From: Liriodendron chinense
Taxonomy: Eukaryota; Streptophyta; Magnoliopsida; Magnoliales; Magnoliaceae
DNA length: 64,000 nt
Direction: 5' to 3'
Assembly (NCBI GenBank): GCA_003013855.2
Contig: PVNU02002850.1
Span: 1,674,001 to 1,738,000, forward strand
In this document: one piece after another, positions 24,457 to 35,459 of the stretch
Position numbering within the stretch: position 1 is the first letter of the stretch
Layout of the letters: the number at the start of each line of letters is the position of its first letter
Translations under genes and position numbers: made by a program
Notes under the pieces: model-generated
Database searches by the model: none
What the model was told of the DNA's origin: nothing
Seen by the model: the letters and a program-made list of their open reading frames with translations, nothing else

Positions 24457-24536
24457 ACTCTACTATCGTTAATGAAGAAAAAACCCACCATCTATTCTTC
24501 TCAGTGCAAGCCCACCAAGAAGGAAAACCCAAATTT

Positions 24537-24540
<4 letters not shown>

Positions 24541-24572
<32 letters not shown>
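24541..24572. repeat. (CT)n microsatellite
   Basis: Sixteen CT units upstream of the putative TATA box of the RSS3-like gene. Confidence 0.95.
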
Positions 24573-24575
<3 letters not shown>

Positions 24576-24576
<1 letters not shown>

Positions 24577-25016
24577 AACAGTTTTAATCATGCTATAAAT
24601 TTTACCAATGTGATCTCCTGAGGCCCACCTTTCGTCCCAGTCCCCAAAGGTCTCTTTTTCAATCCTTTCAACCATTCAAGACTGTTCACCATCCTTTTCT
24701 CATCCCTTATCCCTATTATAAGTATTAAATACCTCAGCAAGGCCAAGTCCTTTGTATTTCTACACCATCAAAGTGTGTATATCCTCCTTTCCTTAAAGAC
24801 CACATCTCTGTCTCCAACCCCAAGGCCTTTCTTCTCCTTGCCTTTTCTGACACCAAGGTATTTGTACTCATTTCATTTCAGAAAAAAACATCAACATCTT
24901 ACTCATTTTTTGCATCCAGCATTTGTTCTACATTTTGAAAAAAACAGCAATACGTAAAAATATATGTATAGAGATAGAGAGAGAGGTACACAGGAGATAG
25001 AGAGAGAGGTACACAC

Positions 25017-25104
<88 letters not shown>

Positions 25105-26995
25105 ATACACGTATAAAGAACACCCACTTACTAAAATTAAGGGAATCTCTCTCTCCCTCTCTCCCCATACACACGTACTCTCTGCATTAGAATATGTAGA
25201 GATAGTAGTACATAGTAGAGAAACATGTAGAGTCTCCTTATATATATGCAAACGATTTGATGACAATTTTTTCACCTTAACTACGGCGAAAATTTGTTGG
25301 CCTTACCATGATATGTTGATATTCTCCACTTTGACCATCAGATGCATCACCCCTTGTTTGAGCATGGTCCCAAAAATCACGCTGATTCCTGATAAGGTGG
25401 GGCACATGAAAAGAAAAAATTGAGGTGCGCCCACCTTTGATTTTACAGAGGGCCCACCATGTTTTCTATATGCTATCCAGTCCATTCACTTGAAGCTGCC
25501 GCCCATATGAAGGGTTCCCACGTCCAGCAAGCCATCTTGACACTCTGGTCGGCCCTATTGGTTATCAATGGTGAGCGTTCCCAAACTGGTTCCTACCATG
25601 CATCCACCTCAATTTTGGACTGGACAATTAAGCGTCCTTTGCCAAACGAGCCAGTACGCTTACGAAGGACGGTTGGATGTCATCAACACATCACACTGAC
25701 GATTGAATCATTTACACACACACACACATATATATATATAGATAGATAGAGAGAGAGAGAGTACGTAGTATATAGACACTTATACTGACCATCTATATAT
25801 ATATATATATATATTCTGTCCATATAAATACACAGAGAGAGCCACAGATACAAGGATACAAAAAAGAAAAGGTTTGTTCTGGTAAAAAGAGAAAGGGAAA
25901 ATGGCATGTACAGGACAGAAGCCAAAGTATCCTTTTGTGTACTTCAACTTGTCGCTGAAGGGGTGAGTGCAAGGAAGATACCTATGAGAGGTCCTGTAAA
26001 TGAGCAGTGTACTCTCTCTCTCTCTTCCACTACAACTACATGATGACCAAACGGAGCTTTCAGACGTTGCTTTCATTTCCTCTCCCCTGACACCCAAAAT
26101 TTAAAGAAAAAGTAGAAAAAAAGAAATAAAAATAAAAATAAAAAGCTTCCCATGTCATTGATCTCTGAGCTCCACTCCAGATAGTTCACAACCATTTTGC
26201 AAATGGTGGTGATTCAGCCAGCTCCACACACTATCCAAAATTTTGTACAAAATGTGGACGGACCTTATGTTTAACATCACACCTATCAAGAAATCCTAAC
26301 CATCAGATTATTTGATGGGTATGAAATGATTAATGCTTGAAAGTAAACTAATGGGTGATCCAATATCCAAGGATAAAATCGGTTTGTTATGCTATCATCT
26401 TCTCAGTGTGTATTTCTGTTTAGTCAGCAGTTTGGGCGGCCTGGATTGCCATACAGCATTGCCATGTGCATGGTCGACTAGTTTGTCACGATTCTAAATT
26501 GGTGTTGAACTATCATTGAAGCCCTCCGCTTGAAGTCTTTGACCGTACCCCACGGGAAAAAGAGAGCGACTATTACTGTAGTAAAGCATATTGGCGTCAT
26601 CCTTGTGACTCAATCAGGACCGTGCAAGTTGTGGGTTATTATACATGCAGCACATCTTGAAAATCTCACTGAGCAGACGATCTTAGCTGCCTTCTATCAG
26701 CCATTGAATTTGCACTTTGAACACTTTCACCTCGAACTGTCCATTTCACTGCTGCCAATTGGACGTAGGACGTGTTCGTTTTTTGTTGAATAAAAAAGTG
26801 GACATGGAAAACGAATTTTTTTACAGGGAATGACTGTGAATTACCTAAAATAATTTATTATTTGGGTTACAATGCATTTTTCTTTGATTTTCATGAAAAT
26901 ATAAAAAGTTTAAGGTCCTTTAGTCGTCTTATTAATCCCACCACGGTGTGAGTGTGGGGTTATGTGTGTAAAATTAAAAACAATTCCTTTTTTTA
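24576..26995. other. Upstream intergenic region rich in microsatellites
   Basis: Besides the large GA tract there are CA/TA/GA runs at 25715-25760 and a TA run at 25793-25813. The rest holds no supported gene. The frame at 26530-26793 has no domain. Confidence 0.5.
25021..25101. repeat. (GA)n microsatellite, 81 bp
   Basis: About forty uninterrupted GA units, the longest in the window, flanked by shorter GA runs from 24970 onwards. Overlapping open frames of serine-leucine repeats are artefacts of this repeat. Confidence 0.97.
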
Positions 26996-27034
26996 ATTTT
27001 TATGTTTTTTTACACACGCACTCACATACCCCAT

Positions 27035-27125
27035 GCATCCCCGCACACCCACACCACAATGGGTGTTTGAACTCATGACCTCGTGTTGAAACTCTTGTGA
27101 GTCTACCACCACTGAGCCATAAGGT
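27035..27125 (-). mobile_element. tRNA-derived SINE copy 1
   Basis: On the minus strand, TGGCTCAGTGGT (27119-27108) fits a Pol III A box and GAGTTCAAACACC (27074-27062) fits a B box, about 33 bases apart. The TGTGGTGTGGGTG stretch follows. A second copy lies 200 bases away. Exact ends are not resolved. Confidence 0.5.
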
Positions 27126-27234
27126 CAAGGCCTTCCTTGAATTAGGCAACAAAAAACATATTATATATGTGGAAATCTGCATTGAAGGTGGTTCACAGTC
27201 ATGAACATACACTTTTATTATTTATTTTTTATTA

Positions 27235-27325
27235 CACCCTCACACCAATACACACCACAATGGGTACTTGAACCCATGACCTTAGTGTTGAAACTCTTGG
27301 GAGTCTGCCATGAAGCCATGAGGAA
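27235..27325 (-). mobile_element. tRNA-derived SINE copy 2
   Basis: This copy has the same order as copy 1: a diverged A box TGGCTTCATGGC (27318-27307), GAGTTTCAACAC in the middle, and B box GGGTTCAAGTACCC (27275-27262), then TGTGGTGTG. Both copies have the same orientation, so the pair may be a tandem duplication or two insertions. Confidence 0.5.
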
Positions 27326-27639
27326 GGACCAAGCATGAGCAAACCCTTGGCATCATCAAGCATGATATTAATGATATGCTAGGGCTCATGATTTGGACTC
27401 TCTTTACTAGCTTACAAATATATTATTAGAAATAATGATATGAAAAATATTCAAACAACAATAAATTAAGAAAGAAATAATGGTCTACCTGTTGAAGCAA
27501 TAGTAAATGTAGTGACTTGACGGACCACAAATTTGATTTCTTGTTAAAACAAGGCACATATATAGTCACTGGCTTTGAAAATTTTTGTTTCCCTCAATAA
27601 ATGCTATTAGCGCAGCAATCTCTTACCACCACTATCTTA

Positions 27640-27920
27640 AGGATACAGTTGCACAAGGTGTCGTTTCGACAAACTGCACAAGACGCCTAAAACCTAACAT
27701 CAAAACCACCATTGCATTATGTGAAAAAGTGCTTGATTCGACGGTCCAGTATTGTAGATATACCTTATATTCGACGGTCTTCTGCGTCGAAAAATGCCAT
27801 TGAAAGATTGACGCTTGAAAATGAAATGCAACTGTCTGTGATAGTCGGACAATATTCGACGGTCTACGACAGTCGATACATACTATCAGTTGAATCCCAA
27901 CATTTGACCATTCCCAAGAT
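27640..27920. repeat. Cluster of TTCGACGGTC words
   Basis: TTCGACGGTC occurs at about 27736, 27769 and 27848, with related TCGACAAAC, TGCGTCGAAA and ACAGTCGATAC words nearby. CG-containing repeats in an AT-rich setting resemble subterminal repeats of DNA transposons or a short cis-element array. No ends were found. Confidence 0.4.
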
Positions 27921-28028
27921 GAGGGAAATGGTCCCAAAGAGAAGAATAAAAAAAGAAAAGATTTCAAAAAGGAAAAAAATTAAGGAAGAGACAATTTATT
28001 ATCTTAAAATTCTAAGAGTACCCCTTTA

Positions 28029-28031
<3 letters not shown>

Positions 28032-28069
<38 letters not shown>
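28032..28069. repeat. (GA)n microsatellite
   Basis: Nineteen uninterrupted AG units. Confidence 0.95.
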
Positions 28070-28071
<2 letters not shown>

Positions 28072-28765
28072 AACCCCGTTGCAATAAATTTAAAAAGGAT
28101 CAAGTAGAACAACTTTTTTTTTAGCAAAGTCAAGCTCATCAAGACTTATGAAAAGGGATCTGCTCAAGTTTATTGTGGTGATATTTGTACCCCTTGTTCA
28201 CATGCGAGTATTGGGCCTAAACGCCTGTTAATTGATTTTCTAGTTAGTTTACCCCATGGGCCAGCCTAATGTGCATGTAATGTTACACTTTGGCAAAATA
28301 CTATTTTAAGGAAAGTTGGATAATTCCTTCACGAACCTTCTTGCCAACGGATATGGGAAAAAAGTCTTACTCTTGAAAATTGAGAAAATGACTTTGCTTG
28401 TAGCTCTTTTTAATAGAATTTTTATTTATTTTATTTTTATTTTTTAAATACTCTCACATGCATGTGATCAGATAGGATGGATGAACCACCACCATTTTAG
28501 AACACATCATAGCACCAAGTCTCTTGGAAGCTAGTTACAAGGCTGCTTGGTCGGGACTTCTCCCCATCTTAATTTCTCCCCACGGAGTCTTTATACGGGT
28601 CTCTCAATGAAGAGATAAAAACAAAACACTTGGGTGAACCTTACATGGTCCTTGGAGTGGGAAAATGACATTATCTTGGCTTTCAAAACTCTTTCACGCA
28701 TGCTCTTTGAACTGACCATACACATGGCAAGCATGTTTACGGACTCAGATTGCCTGGTGGAGTCG

Positions 28766-29188
28766 GTACCGTGTGCTGCTGGAAAAGCTCTGTGGCCCAC
28801 CATGATGTGTGTTTTATCCACGCCATCCATCTATTTTGCCAGCTCATTTTTAGGTCATGAGCCAAAAAATGATGCAGATCCAAAACTCAGTGGACCACAC
28901 CAGAAGAAATAGTAGTGCTTAAACACCCACTATTAAAAACTTGCTAGGCCCACTGCAATGTTTTATTTGTTATCCAACCAGTCGATTAGGTAACACAGAC
29001 CTGGATGAAGGGAAAGCATGCATATCAGCTTGATCCAAAACTTCTGTAGCCCTCAAGAAGATTTTAATGGTGGGCAGTCCAGCTGAGATTGCGATCTGAA
29101 TCATTTTTTGGATGGATGGTGTGGATAAAACACACGCACACATATATCATGGTGGGGCCACAGGGCTTTTCCTGTAGCACACAGTACG
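28766..29188. mobile_element. Foldback MITE-like element 1 (about 423 bp)
   Basis: The left arm GTACCGTGTGCTGCTGGAAA, continuing through TGTGGCCCACCATGATGTGTG and TTTTATCCACGCCATCCATC, is matched in reverse complement by the right arm (29095-29188). The inverted repeat is about 90 bp long. The interior contains TGGACCACACCAGAAGAAAT and GATCCAAAACTTCTGT words shared with the two elements downstream. No target duplication was certain. Confidence 0.65.
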
Positions 29189-29385
29189 GACGTGGATGCT
29201 GTTTGCTACACTAGGCGATCCGTGTCCAACCCATGCGGTGTTAATTGTAAGGCCCATTCCGGAAGGGGATTGCCCGAAATTGCACCGATCAAAAGATTCT
29301 CAGAACTAGTAAATGATCATTTGGTCATTGGATTTTCACCGCTGGCCATTTTCTTTATTATCCACTGGATGCTCCCTTTATCAGT

Positions 29386-29902
29386 GTGGGAGCGGATTAG
29401 GTGAGACCCCGATCCACCGAGGTGGGTGGGACCCCTGACTGTGGGGCTCACAGTGATGTATGTGCCTTAAATCCACGCCGTCCAACCATTTTGAAAGCTC
29501 ATTTCCAAAAGTGAAGTTGACTCAAATCTTAGGTGGACCACACCAAAGGAAACAGTCGTGATTGGATCCCCACCATTAAAAACTTCATGGATTCCACTGG
29601 AATATTTATTTGCCATCCAACCTGTTGATATGGTCACGCCTAGATGAAGAGACACACAAATATCATCTTGATCCAAAGCTTTTGTGGCCCACGAGAAGTT
29701 TTTAACGGTCAATCACCACTGTTTTCTTTGTACTATGGTCCATCTGAGATTTGGAACTACTTCATTTTTTGGATCATGCCCTAAAATGAGCTTTCAATAC
29801 AGATGGACGGCCTGGATGTATTCACATACATCACAGTGGGCCCCACAGTCAGGGTCCCACCCACCTTGGTGGATCCGGGGTCTCACCTTATCCGCTCCCC
29901 AC
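29386..29902. mobile_element. Foldback MITE-like element 2 (about 517 bp)
   Basis: The arms are long and well matched. The left arm starts GTGGGAGCGGATTAGGTGAG and runs through GTGGGTGGGACCCCTGACTG to GTGATGTATGTG. The right arm gives the complement, with GTGGGGAGCGGATAAGGTGA at the outer edge. The inverted repeat is about 80 bp. The interior is homologous to element 1. Confidence 0.7.
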
Positions 29903-29964
29903 GATCATAGACCACTGGACGGAAGCGGATTGCGTCGTGGAGGACTGAAATGGATCCAGGCAGG

Positions 29965-30297
29965 GGCTGTGTGGGCTCACCCTGCACGATGTATATGTTG
30001 AATTTATCCAGACTGTTCATCCATTTTAAGGTATGAGCAAAAAAATAAGGCAGATCCAAGCCTCAAATGGACCCCACGTCAGGAAGCAGTGGTTATAATA
30101 ATGCCCACGGTTGAAATCTTCTTAGAACCCACCGTGATGCTTATTTGCCATCCAATTTGTTGATGAGGAAACACAAACCTTGATGAAGGGAAAACAAATA
30201 TTCCATCTTGATCCAAATCTTATGTGGGCCCGAGAAGTTTTTAATGGTTGGCGTTCAATTCCCTCTGTGTGGTCTACTTAGGCCTTGGATTTAACCG
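29965..30297. mobile_element. Foldback MITE-like element 3, right arm missing
   Basis: The left part and the interior (TGGACCCCACGTCAGGAAGC, CTTGATCCAAATCTTATGTG, GTGTGGTCTAC) parallel elements 1 and 2. The sequence departs from the pattern after about 30297 with no right terminal repeat, so the copy is truncated. Confidence 0.55.
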
Positions 30298-30299
30298 CT

Positions 30300-31050
30300 G
30301 CCCAAGCATACTATTGCTACGGAAACCGAGTATTACACGTAGGGGAAAGTCACACGTGGGCGTGTTCCCAATGTCCACACACAATCAGACTCAATTCATC
30401 CATTCCAAATCAGAGCACTGCTCAATCAATGGCATCATAAGATAAATATGCTAGAAAATATCTGGGATACCATCAATATATAAAATCCTAAAGAAAGTCT
30501 ACTCAGCTGGGGACTGTAGAAGCCATATATGAAAAAATGTGCACGATAAAACTAACAAAAGGAGAGAAAACCAGAAGTTCATTGGTTGAGCTGGCCATGC
30601 TAAGGTAGGGTTCCTCATCACTGGGCTCTTGACCAAACTCCTAGGAGCCTCCTCGTAGTCATCATCAGCCTGACCTACACTTCTATCACTTGGTTGGTGC
30701 AATTGCATATAACAAATAATGTGACTTGCTAGCTGATTGAGAAATTCCCTCACATAATATATTAATCAAGTATAGTTTCAAGTAGAGAGGCACACAACAC
30801 AATAATAAGCTATCATGTAATTTTATTTAAATGAATGGATGTATGGTATGCACTCAGACCTAAGAATGCGCGTCTAGCTGGCAATTGGGGGTAAAACGTA
30901 CCATGCAAAACAAAGGCTAGTCACCAACAAAAATACAAGTACGTGCTCTTAATGCCTAGCCATATCCAAAATGGACGTTTGTATAATGGTCTAGTCACTA
31001 GTGAAAGTACAACAAATACATGCTCTCAATGACTAGCCACCTAATAACGC
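30300..31050. other. Intergenic, with degenerate short repeats before the copia element
   Basis: 30890-31050 contains imperfect repeats of ACAAGTACGTGCTCTTAATG with TAGCCA and a similar stretch beyond the copia element (35875-36010), so the element sits within this repeat tract. The minus frame at 30499-30753 ends in a hydrophobic helix-like segment but is otherwise unrecognised. Confidence 0.4.
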
Positions 31051-31053
31051 CCA

Positions 31054-31832
31054 TGTTGGGTGCGTTGCACAAAACGCCTTAGGATCTCGCCCTCAAACTC
31101 CGTGAACTATGCGATAAGATAATGTAATAATCAAAATCAAATCATCAACCATACGACACAAGATATTTTTACATGGAAAACCCCAAAAGAGATAAAAACC
31201 ACAGGACCTCGTCCAGACAAATAATCCACTATCAAGAGAACCATTAACTACCTCGATCACAAGCATAACTTGCTTGGATCTAACCTTCTTCACCCATGCA
31301 GGGATGGATAAATAGTAGAAGGACTAGAAACTGATAGATCTTACCAAGCACGAGGACGTTGAAGAGCTGAGACGTCGATTGCACCATGAATCACCTTCAC
31401 AAGCAAAACTTCTTCTTCCAACAAGCTTCCTCTCTCTCTTTTTTTCCTCTCTTCCTCTTTCTCTCTCTTACCTTGGATGTGTAGTACTCCGAATTAGCTA
31501 CCTAAATCCTGGATTAGAGGCCCTTATAGTGTTTTGCAAGAGTTCTAACCTAATTAGGAAACTGCTTATAGTAGTCCACGCACACCACCGGTCGGCCGAC
31601 CAAAGGCCTCCGGTTGGCCGGATGCACTAAAAATAGTCCAGAGAGTTGATGTGAAGAAAAACAACATATTCGACCTATCTGCCGACCGGACGGTCGGACT
31701 GGATAAAAACAGTATAGCGAGCATTGGTCTTTTCTAGTAGATTGACCGGCCGGTCGGCCTGGGGGCACCGGCCGGTCGGTGACTAAATATGCACTCTCTC
31801 TCCTCTGTCCACTGAGGAGGAAAACTCCAACA
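31054..31832 (-). repeat. Copia 3' LTR
   Basis: 779 bp, the downstream LTR in element orientation. It carries TATAAGG on the minus strand (31528-31522). Upstream of that lies a cluster of ACCGGTCGG/GACCGGCCGG words (31582-31790). Confidence 0.85.
31582..31790. promoter_or_regulatory. Diverged GACCGG palindrome array, copia 3' LTR
   Basis: Words include ACCGGTCGGCCGACC, GCCGACCGGACGGTCGG, GACCGGCCGGTCGGCC and ACCGGCCGGTCGGTGAC. Spacing is irregular. The block starts about 53 bp from the minus-strand TATA-like element. Confidence 0.55.
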
Positions 31833-32059
31833 AATCTCCCCCTTTCCGACTCAGGAGGAGTTCACCATCTTTAAGCCAGCCCAGCTTCTACAAGCCTCAA
31901 ATTTGCCCTTGAGCAAAGCCTTGGTCATCATGTCTGACCCGTTATCGTCCGTGTGGACTTTCTCAAGCTGTAACACCTTCTGTTCAAAAGTATCCCAGAT
32001 CTAGTGATACCGAATCTTTATGTGCTTCGACTTGGAATGCTGACTTGTATTCTTGCTTA

Positions 32060-33112
32060 AGTGTATCGCACTCTGGCTATCTCAATAGACCACGTGCTTC
32101 TCCTGTTTCAGGTTAAGTTCCTGTAGGAACCTCTTCATCCAAAGCATCTCCTTGCATGCTTCTGTGACTGCAATGTACTCGGCCTCTGTTGTGGACAACG
32201 CTACGACCTTCTGTAGCTTGCTTTGCCAAGAGACCGCTCCCCCTGCAAACGTGAACATGAACCCCGATGTAGACTTCCTAGAGTCTATGTCACCTGCCAT
32301 ATCTGCATCTGTGTAACTTTCTAAAAAATGTTTTCCGTCACTATAGAATAGACTCAACCTGGATGAGCCCCTCAAATACTGTAGTATCCACTTCACTACT
32401 GCCCAATGTTCTTTATTAGGATTGGCAAGATATCGTCTGACAACCCCAACTGCATATGTTATGTCTGGGCGCGTGCATACCATAGCATACATTAAACTTC
32501 CTACCGCCGATGTGTAGGGTATCTTCTAGATCTCATCCACCTCTGCCTTCGTCTTGGGACACTGCTTGTCGCTCAACTTGAAGTGACCATCCAGTGGAGT
32601 ACTGATCGGCTTTGCTACATTCATATTGAACCGCTCTAGGACTTATATCAATATATCGCTCCTGTGACAACCAAAGCTTTCTGCTGCTTCTGTCACGAGT
32701 TATCTCTATTCTTAGGATTTGTCTAACCGGGTCCAAGTCTTTCATCGCAAACGACTTGCCCAACTCCTGTTTCAGCCTGTTAATCTTCTTAATGTCTTTT
32801 CCTATGATGAGCATGTCATCAACCTACAATAGCAGAATTAAGAAATCACTATCTAAGAACCTACGAGTGAACATACAGTGGTTCGACTCCGTTTTATCAT
32901 ACCCATGTTTCAACATGAACGAATCGAACTTCTTGTACCATTGCCTCGGAGCTTGTTTCAGCCCATACAAGCTCTTCTTAAGCCTATACACCATATGCTC
33001 TTTGCCCTTGACTTCCAACCCCTCTAGTTGACGCATATAGATCTCTTCTTCCAGGTCACTATGGAGGAAAGCAGTTTTAACATCTAATTGCTCTATCTCC
33101 AGATCCATGCTA
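32060..33112 (-). pseudogene. Copia reverse transcriptase and RNase H
   Basis: The reading starts at about 33108 with MDLEIEQLDVKTAFLHSDLE, the catalytic D-V-K-T-A-F-L-H motif of copia RT, and includes YGLKQAPRQWYKKFD. The second catalytic motif, normally YVDDM, reads stop-VDDM because TAG replaces the Tyr codon at about 32821. Frames change near 32530. RNase H-like sequence follows at 32492-32082 (RKSTSGFMF, VALSTTEAEYIA), ending near the polypurine tract. Part of the RT N-terminus and all of integrase are missing. The gene cannot be functional. Confidence 0.85.
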
Positions 33113-34303
33113 GCTGTTAAGTGTCTGATTTTGTATAATTAACCTTGGTTACTTAGAGCATTATCATGTATTTTTCGGTTAATTACTCCTCATTAAGTGG
33201 ATTTTCCATGTTTAGATAATTAAGAGAGGTTGTGGATGATCTAAGCTAGTCAGGACGTTTTAAGGCCTAAAAGTGATCAAGATCAAGTGTGTGCGATCAT
33301 GAAGGAAATTGAACAAAAAAGATCAAAGGATGGATCACAAGTTACCGTGGACAGCATAAGAACCACTCATTGGAAATCTAGGTTGTGCCTGTCGGATGGT
33401 CGTGATTAGGCAAGCACGCAAGTTTGAACAGTAAAGATTGGATGTCCACAGTTGGGACTAGTTGTGCATCAAGGCGAAATCTCAAATCCATTGCACATGT
33501 TAAACACAAGACATCAGGAATCCATCAATTCATGTCATCACACTCAACAAGGCAGGCCACACTTTCATGAGCATCATATCAATGGCCCTTATCATCACTG
33601 TGGACCTTACCATCATCAACCACCCCTGCTCCTCCGTCCAGATGATCCAGCAAGTGTAGCAGATGGAGAGAATTTCTGCATCTCTCTCACGTGCAGAGCA
33701 TCCAAGGCCAGCAGCTGGAGTGTCTCCACTCACCTGTGCTATCATGTCCATGTCCAAATGGAGCATATCAACCGTCCAGACCGCCCATTGCTGATCGCCC
33801 ATCCATGCCAAGGACGTCTCCAGATCTTCCCACCATCCAACCTTATGCACGTGCTAATAACTCAGCAAGTGTGGAGGAGATCTCCACCGTCCAAGCTGGG
33901 AACCACTTCCAACGTTCAACAGGAGGACCCCACCAGCGTCCACTACATCCATTCACGTCCTGCAATGGACGGTTGTCCAAATCTTCTCAACCATCCATCA
34001 GCATCCACCAGAATCTACAGCCGTCCATTTCTTCAACCATCAGTCCTTGCAACCATCATCCATCACCAAGCTCTAGCATCAAGTGCGTCTGTCCACCAGT
34101 AGCTGCCATCAGACACCATCCGAACAACAACTGCAACATCCATCGATCATGTCCACCTTGCAAATGTCTGGCCGTCCATTCTCCAGCCCCTGCATGCAAC
34201 AGTCATGCATGTCCATCGTCCTCATCCAGACAGCTCCACCGCCCTTCATTTTCAAATCCAACCAGCAATGGAGAACCACTCCCTCTTACGTGCAAGCTCA
34301 AGA

Positions 34304-34346
<43 letters not shown>

Positions 34347-34440
34347 TTCCCCACGCATGTGTAATGCTAACATGCCACCTCACCCATCCCAAACCTTACT
34401 CCAAGCCCAAACCTAGAGAAAAATCACTTATATGCTTGGA
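33113..34440 (+). other. Foreign insert inside the copia element, LTR-like
   Basis: It begins TGTTAAGTGTCTGATTTTG exactly after an RT codon pair. It is C-rich, with many CATCCA and CCGTCCA words, and contains a CT microsatellite (34309-34342). Composition and wording resemble the U3 of the LTR at 58009. It may be a truncated LTR whose insertion or later deletion removed integrase. The long plus-strand frames here reflect composition and I do not call them genes. Confidence 0.35.
34309..34342. repeat. (CT)n microsatellite
   Basis: Seventeen CT units. Confidence 0.95.
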
Positions 34441-34446
34441 GTACTT

Positions 34447-34920
34447 TCAACTTGACTCAGTGAAATTTCGAGCAGGGTCCTGTGAAAAATTACTTAGAGA
34501 CACAAGTAATGTCTCCCAACTATCAAGTAACGAGCTAAGCAATAATAATGCCTGTAGTTCATCGTCCAGAACCATCTTCATAGTGGAGAGTTTGTTTAGA
34601 ATGTTGCTGACTTCATTCATATGCTCAGCCACAGAACCATTATCCTTAAACTTGAGATTCACAAGTCTTCTAATTAGGAAGATCTTATTACCGGCCATCT
34701 TCCTCTCATACAGCCCTTGCAATTTCTGCCATAGGCTAGCGGCTGAGTTCTCTGTAGACACATGGTGGAACACCGAATCATCCAACCATTGTCTAATGAA
34801 CCCCACTGCCTTCCGGTCCAACTTCTTCCAATCATCATCTGGCATATTTTTTATCTTCGCTGATATGCCTAAGGTTGGAGCATACAAGTCTTTGCAATAA
34901 AGCAATTCCTTCATCTTCAC
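34447..34920 (-). pseudogene. Copia gag (UBN2-type) fragment
   Basis: An open frame of 157 codons shows the copia gag core: DDDWKKLDRKAVGFIRQWL, SAASLWQKLQGLYERK, GNKIFLIRRLVNLKFKDNGS and DDELQALLLLSSLLDSWE. This is the UBN2 family of nucleocapsid-like gag proteins that package element RNA. The frame stops before any CCHC zinc knuckle, and the downstream pol genes are replaced by the insert at 33113-34440. The start at 34920 fits the position after the primer site and a short leader. Confidence 0.8.
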
Positions 34921-35036
34921 CTTCTATATGGGCCAATTAGACCCATTGAGGTTAATCATTCTTGATGAGCCACCTTCCATAATTCAGAATTGATCTCACT
35001 TCCGTTTAAACAACCTGAACTCTCTGATACCACTTT

Positions 35037-35419
35037 TGTTGGGTGCGTTGCACAAAACCTTAGGATCTCGCCCCCAAACTCTGTGAATTATGCGATAAGA
35101 TAATGCAATAATCAAAATCAAATCATCAACCACACGACATAAGATAGTTTTACGTGGAAAACCCTCAAAGTGGTAAAAACCACGGGACCTCGTCCAAACA
35201 AAGAATCCACTATCAAGAGAACTGTTTACTACCTCGATCAAAACCAGAACCCACTTGGATCTAACCTTCTTCACCCACACAGGGATGGATAAATAGTAAA
35301 AGGACTAGAAACTGAGAGATCTCACCGAGCACGAGGACGTTGAAGAGCTGAGACGTCGATTGCACCGTGAATCGCCTTCAAAAGCAAACCTTCTTTTCCA
35401 ACAAGCTTCCTCTCTTCCT

Positions 35420-35459
<40 letters not shown>

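Larger units (their letters stand above)
24403..24575 (-). promoter_or_regulatory. Leader/promoter of the RSS3-like gene with GAGA tracts and TATA box
   Basis: Upstream of the ATG on the coding strand lie two GA dinucleotide tracts (24446-24419 and 24572-24541). Between them is TATAAAT (24539-24533), about 130 bases from the ATG. A TATA box at this distance would place transcription start near 24500, leaving the first GA tract in the leader. Plant BASIC PENTACYSTEINE proteins bind such GAGA repeats; binding here is inferred. Confidence 0.45.

Noticed and set aside
24899..25275. Long serine-leucine repeat frames on the minus strand
   Set aside because: They are three phases of the same GA microsatellite and carry no coding signal outside it.
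30499..30753. 84-codon minus frame ending in a hydrophobic helix, considered as tail-anchored protein exon
   Set aside because: No splice-consistent upstream exon and no recognisable domain; it cannot be supported from the sequence alone.
33452..34900. Three overlapping plus-strand frames of 216-241 codons
   Set aside because: They run in several phases over a C-rich repeat block and across antisense of copia gag. No domain is present, and composition explains the lack of stops.
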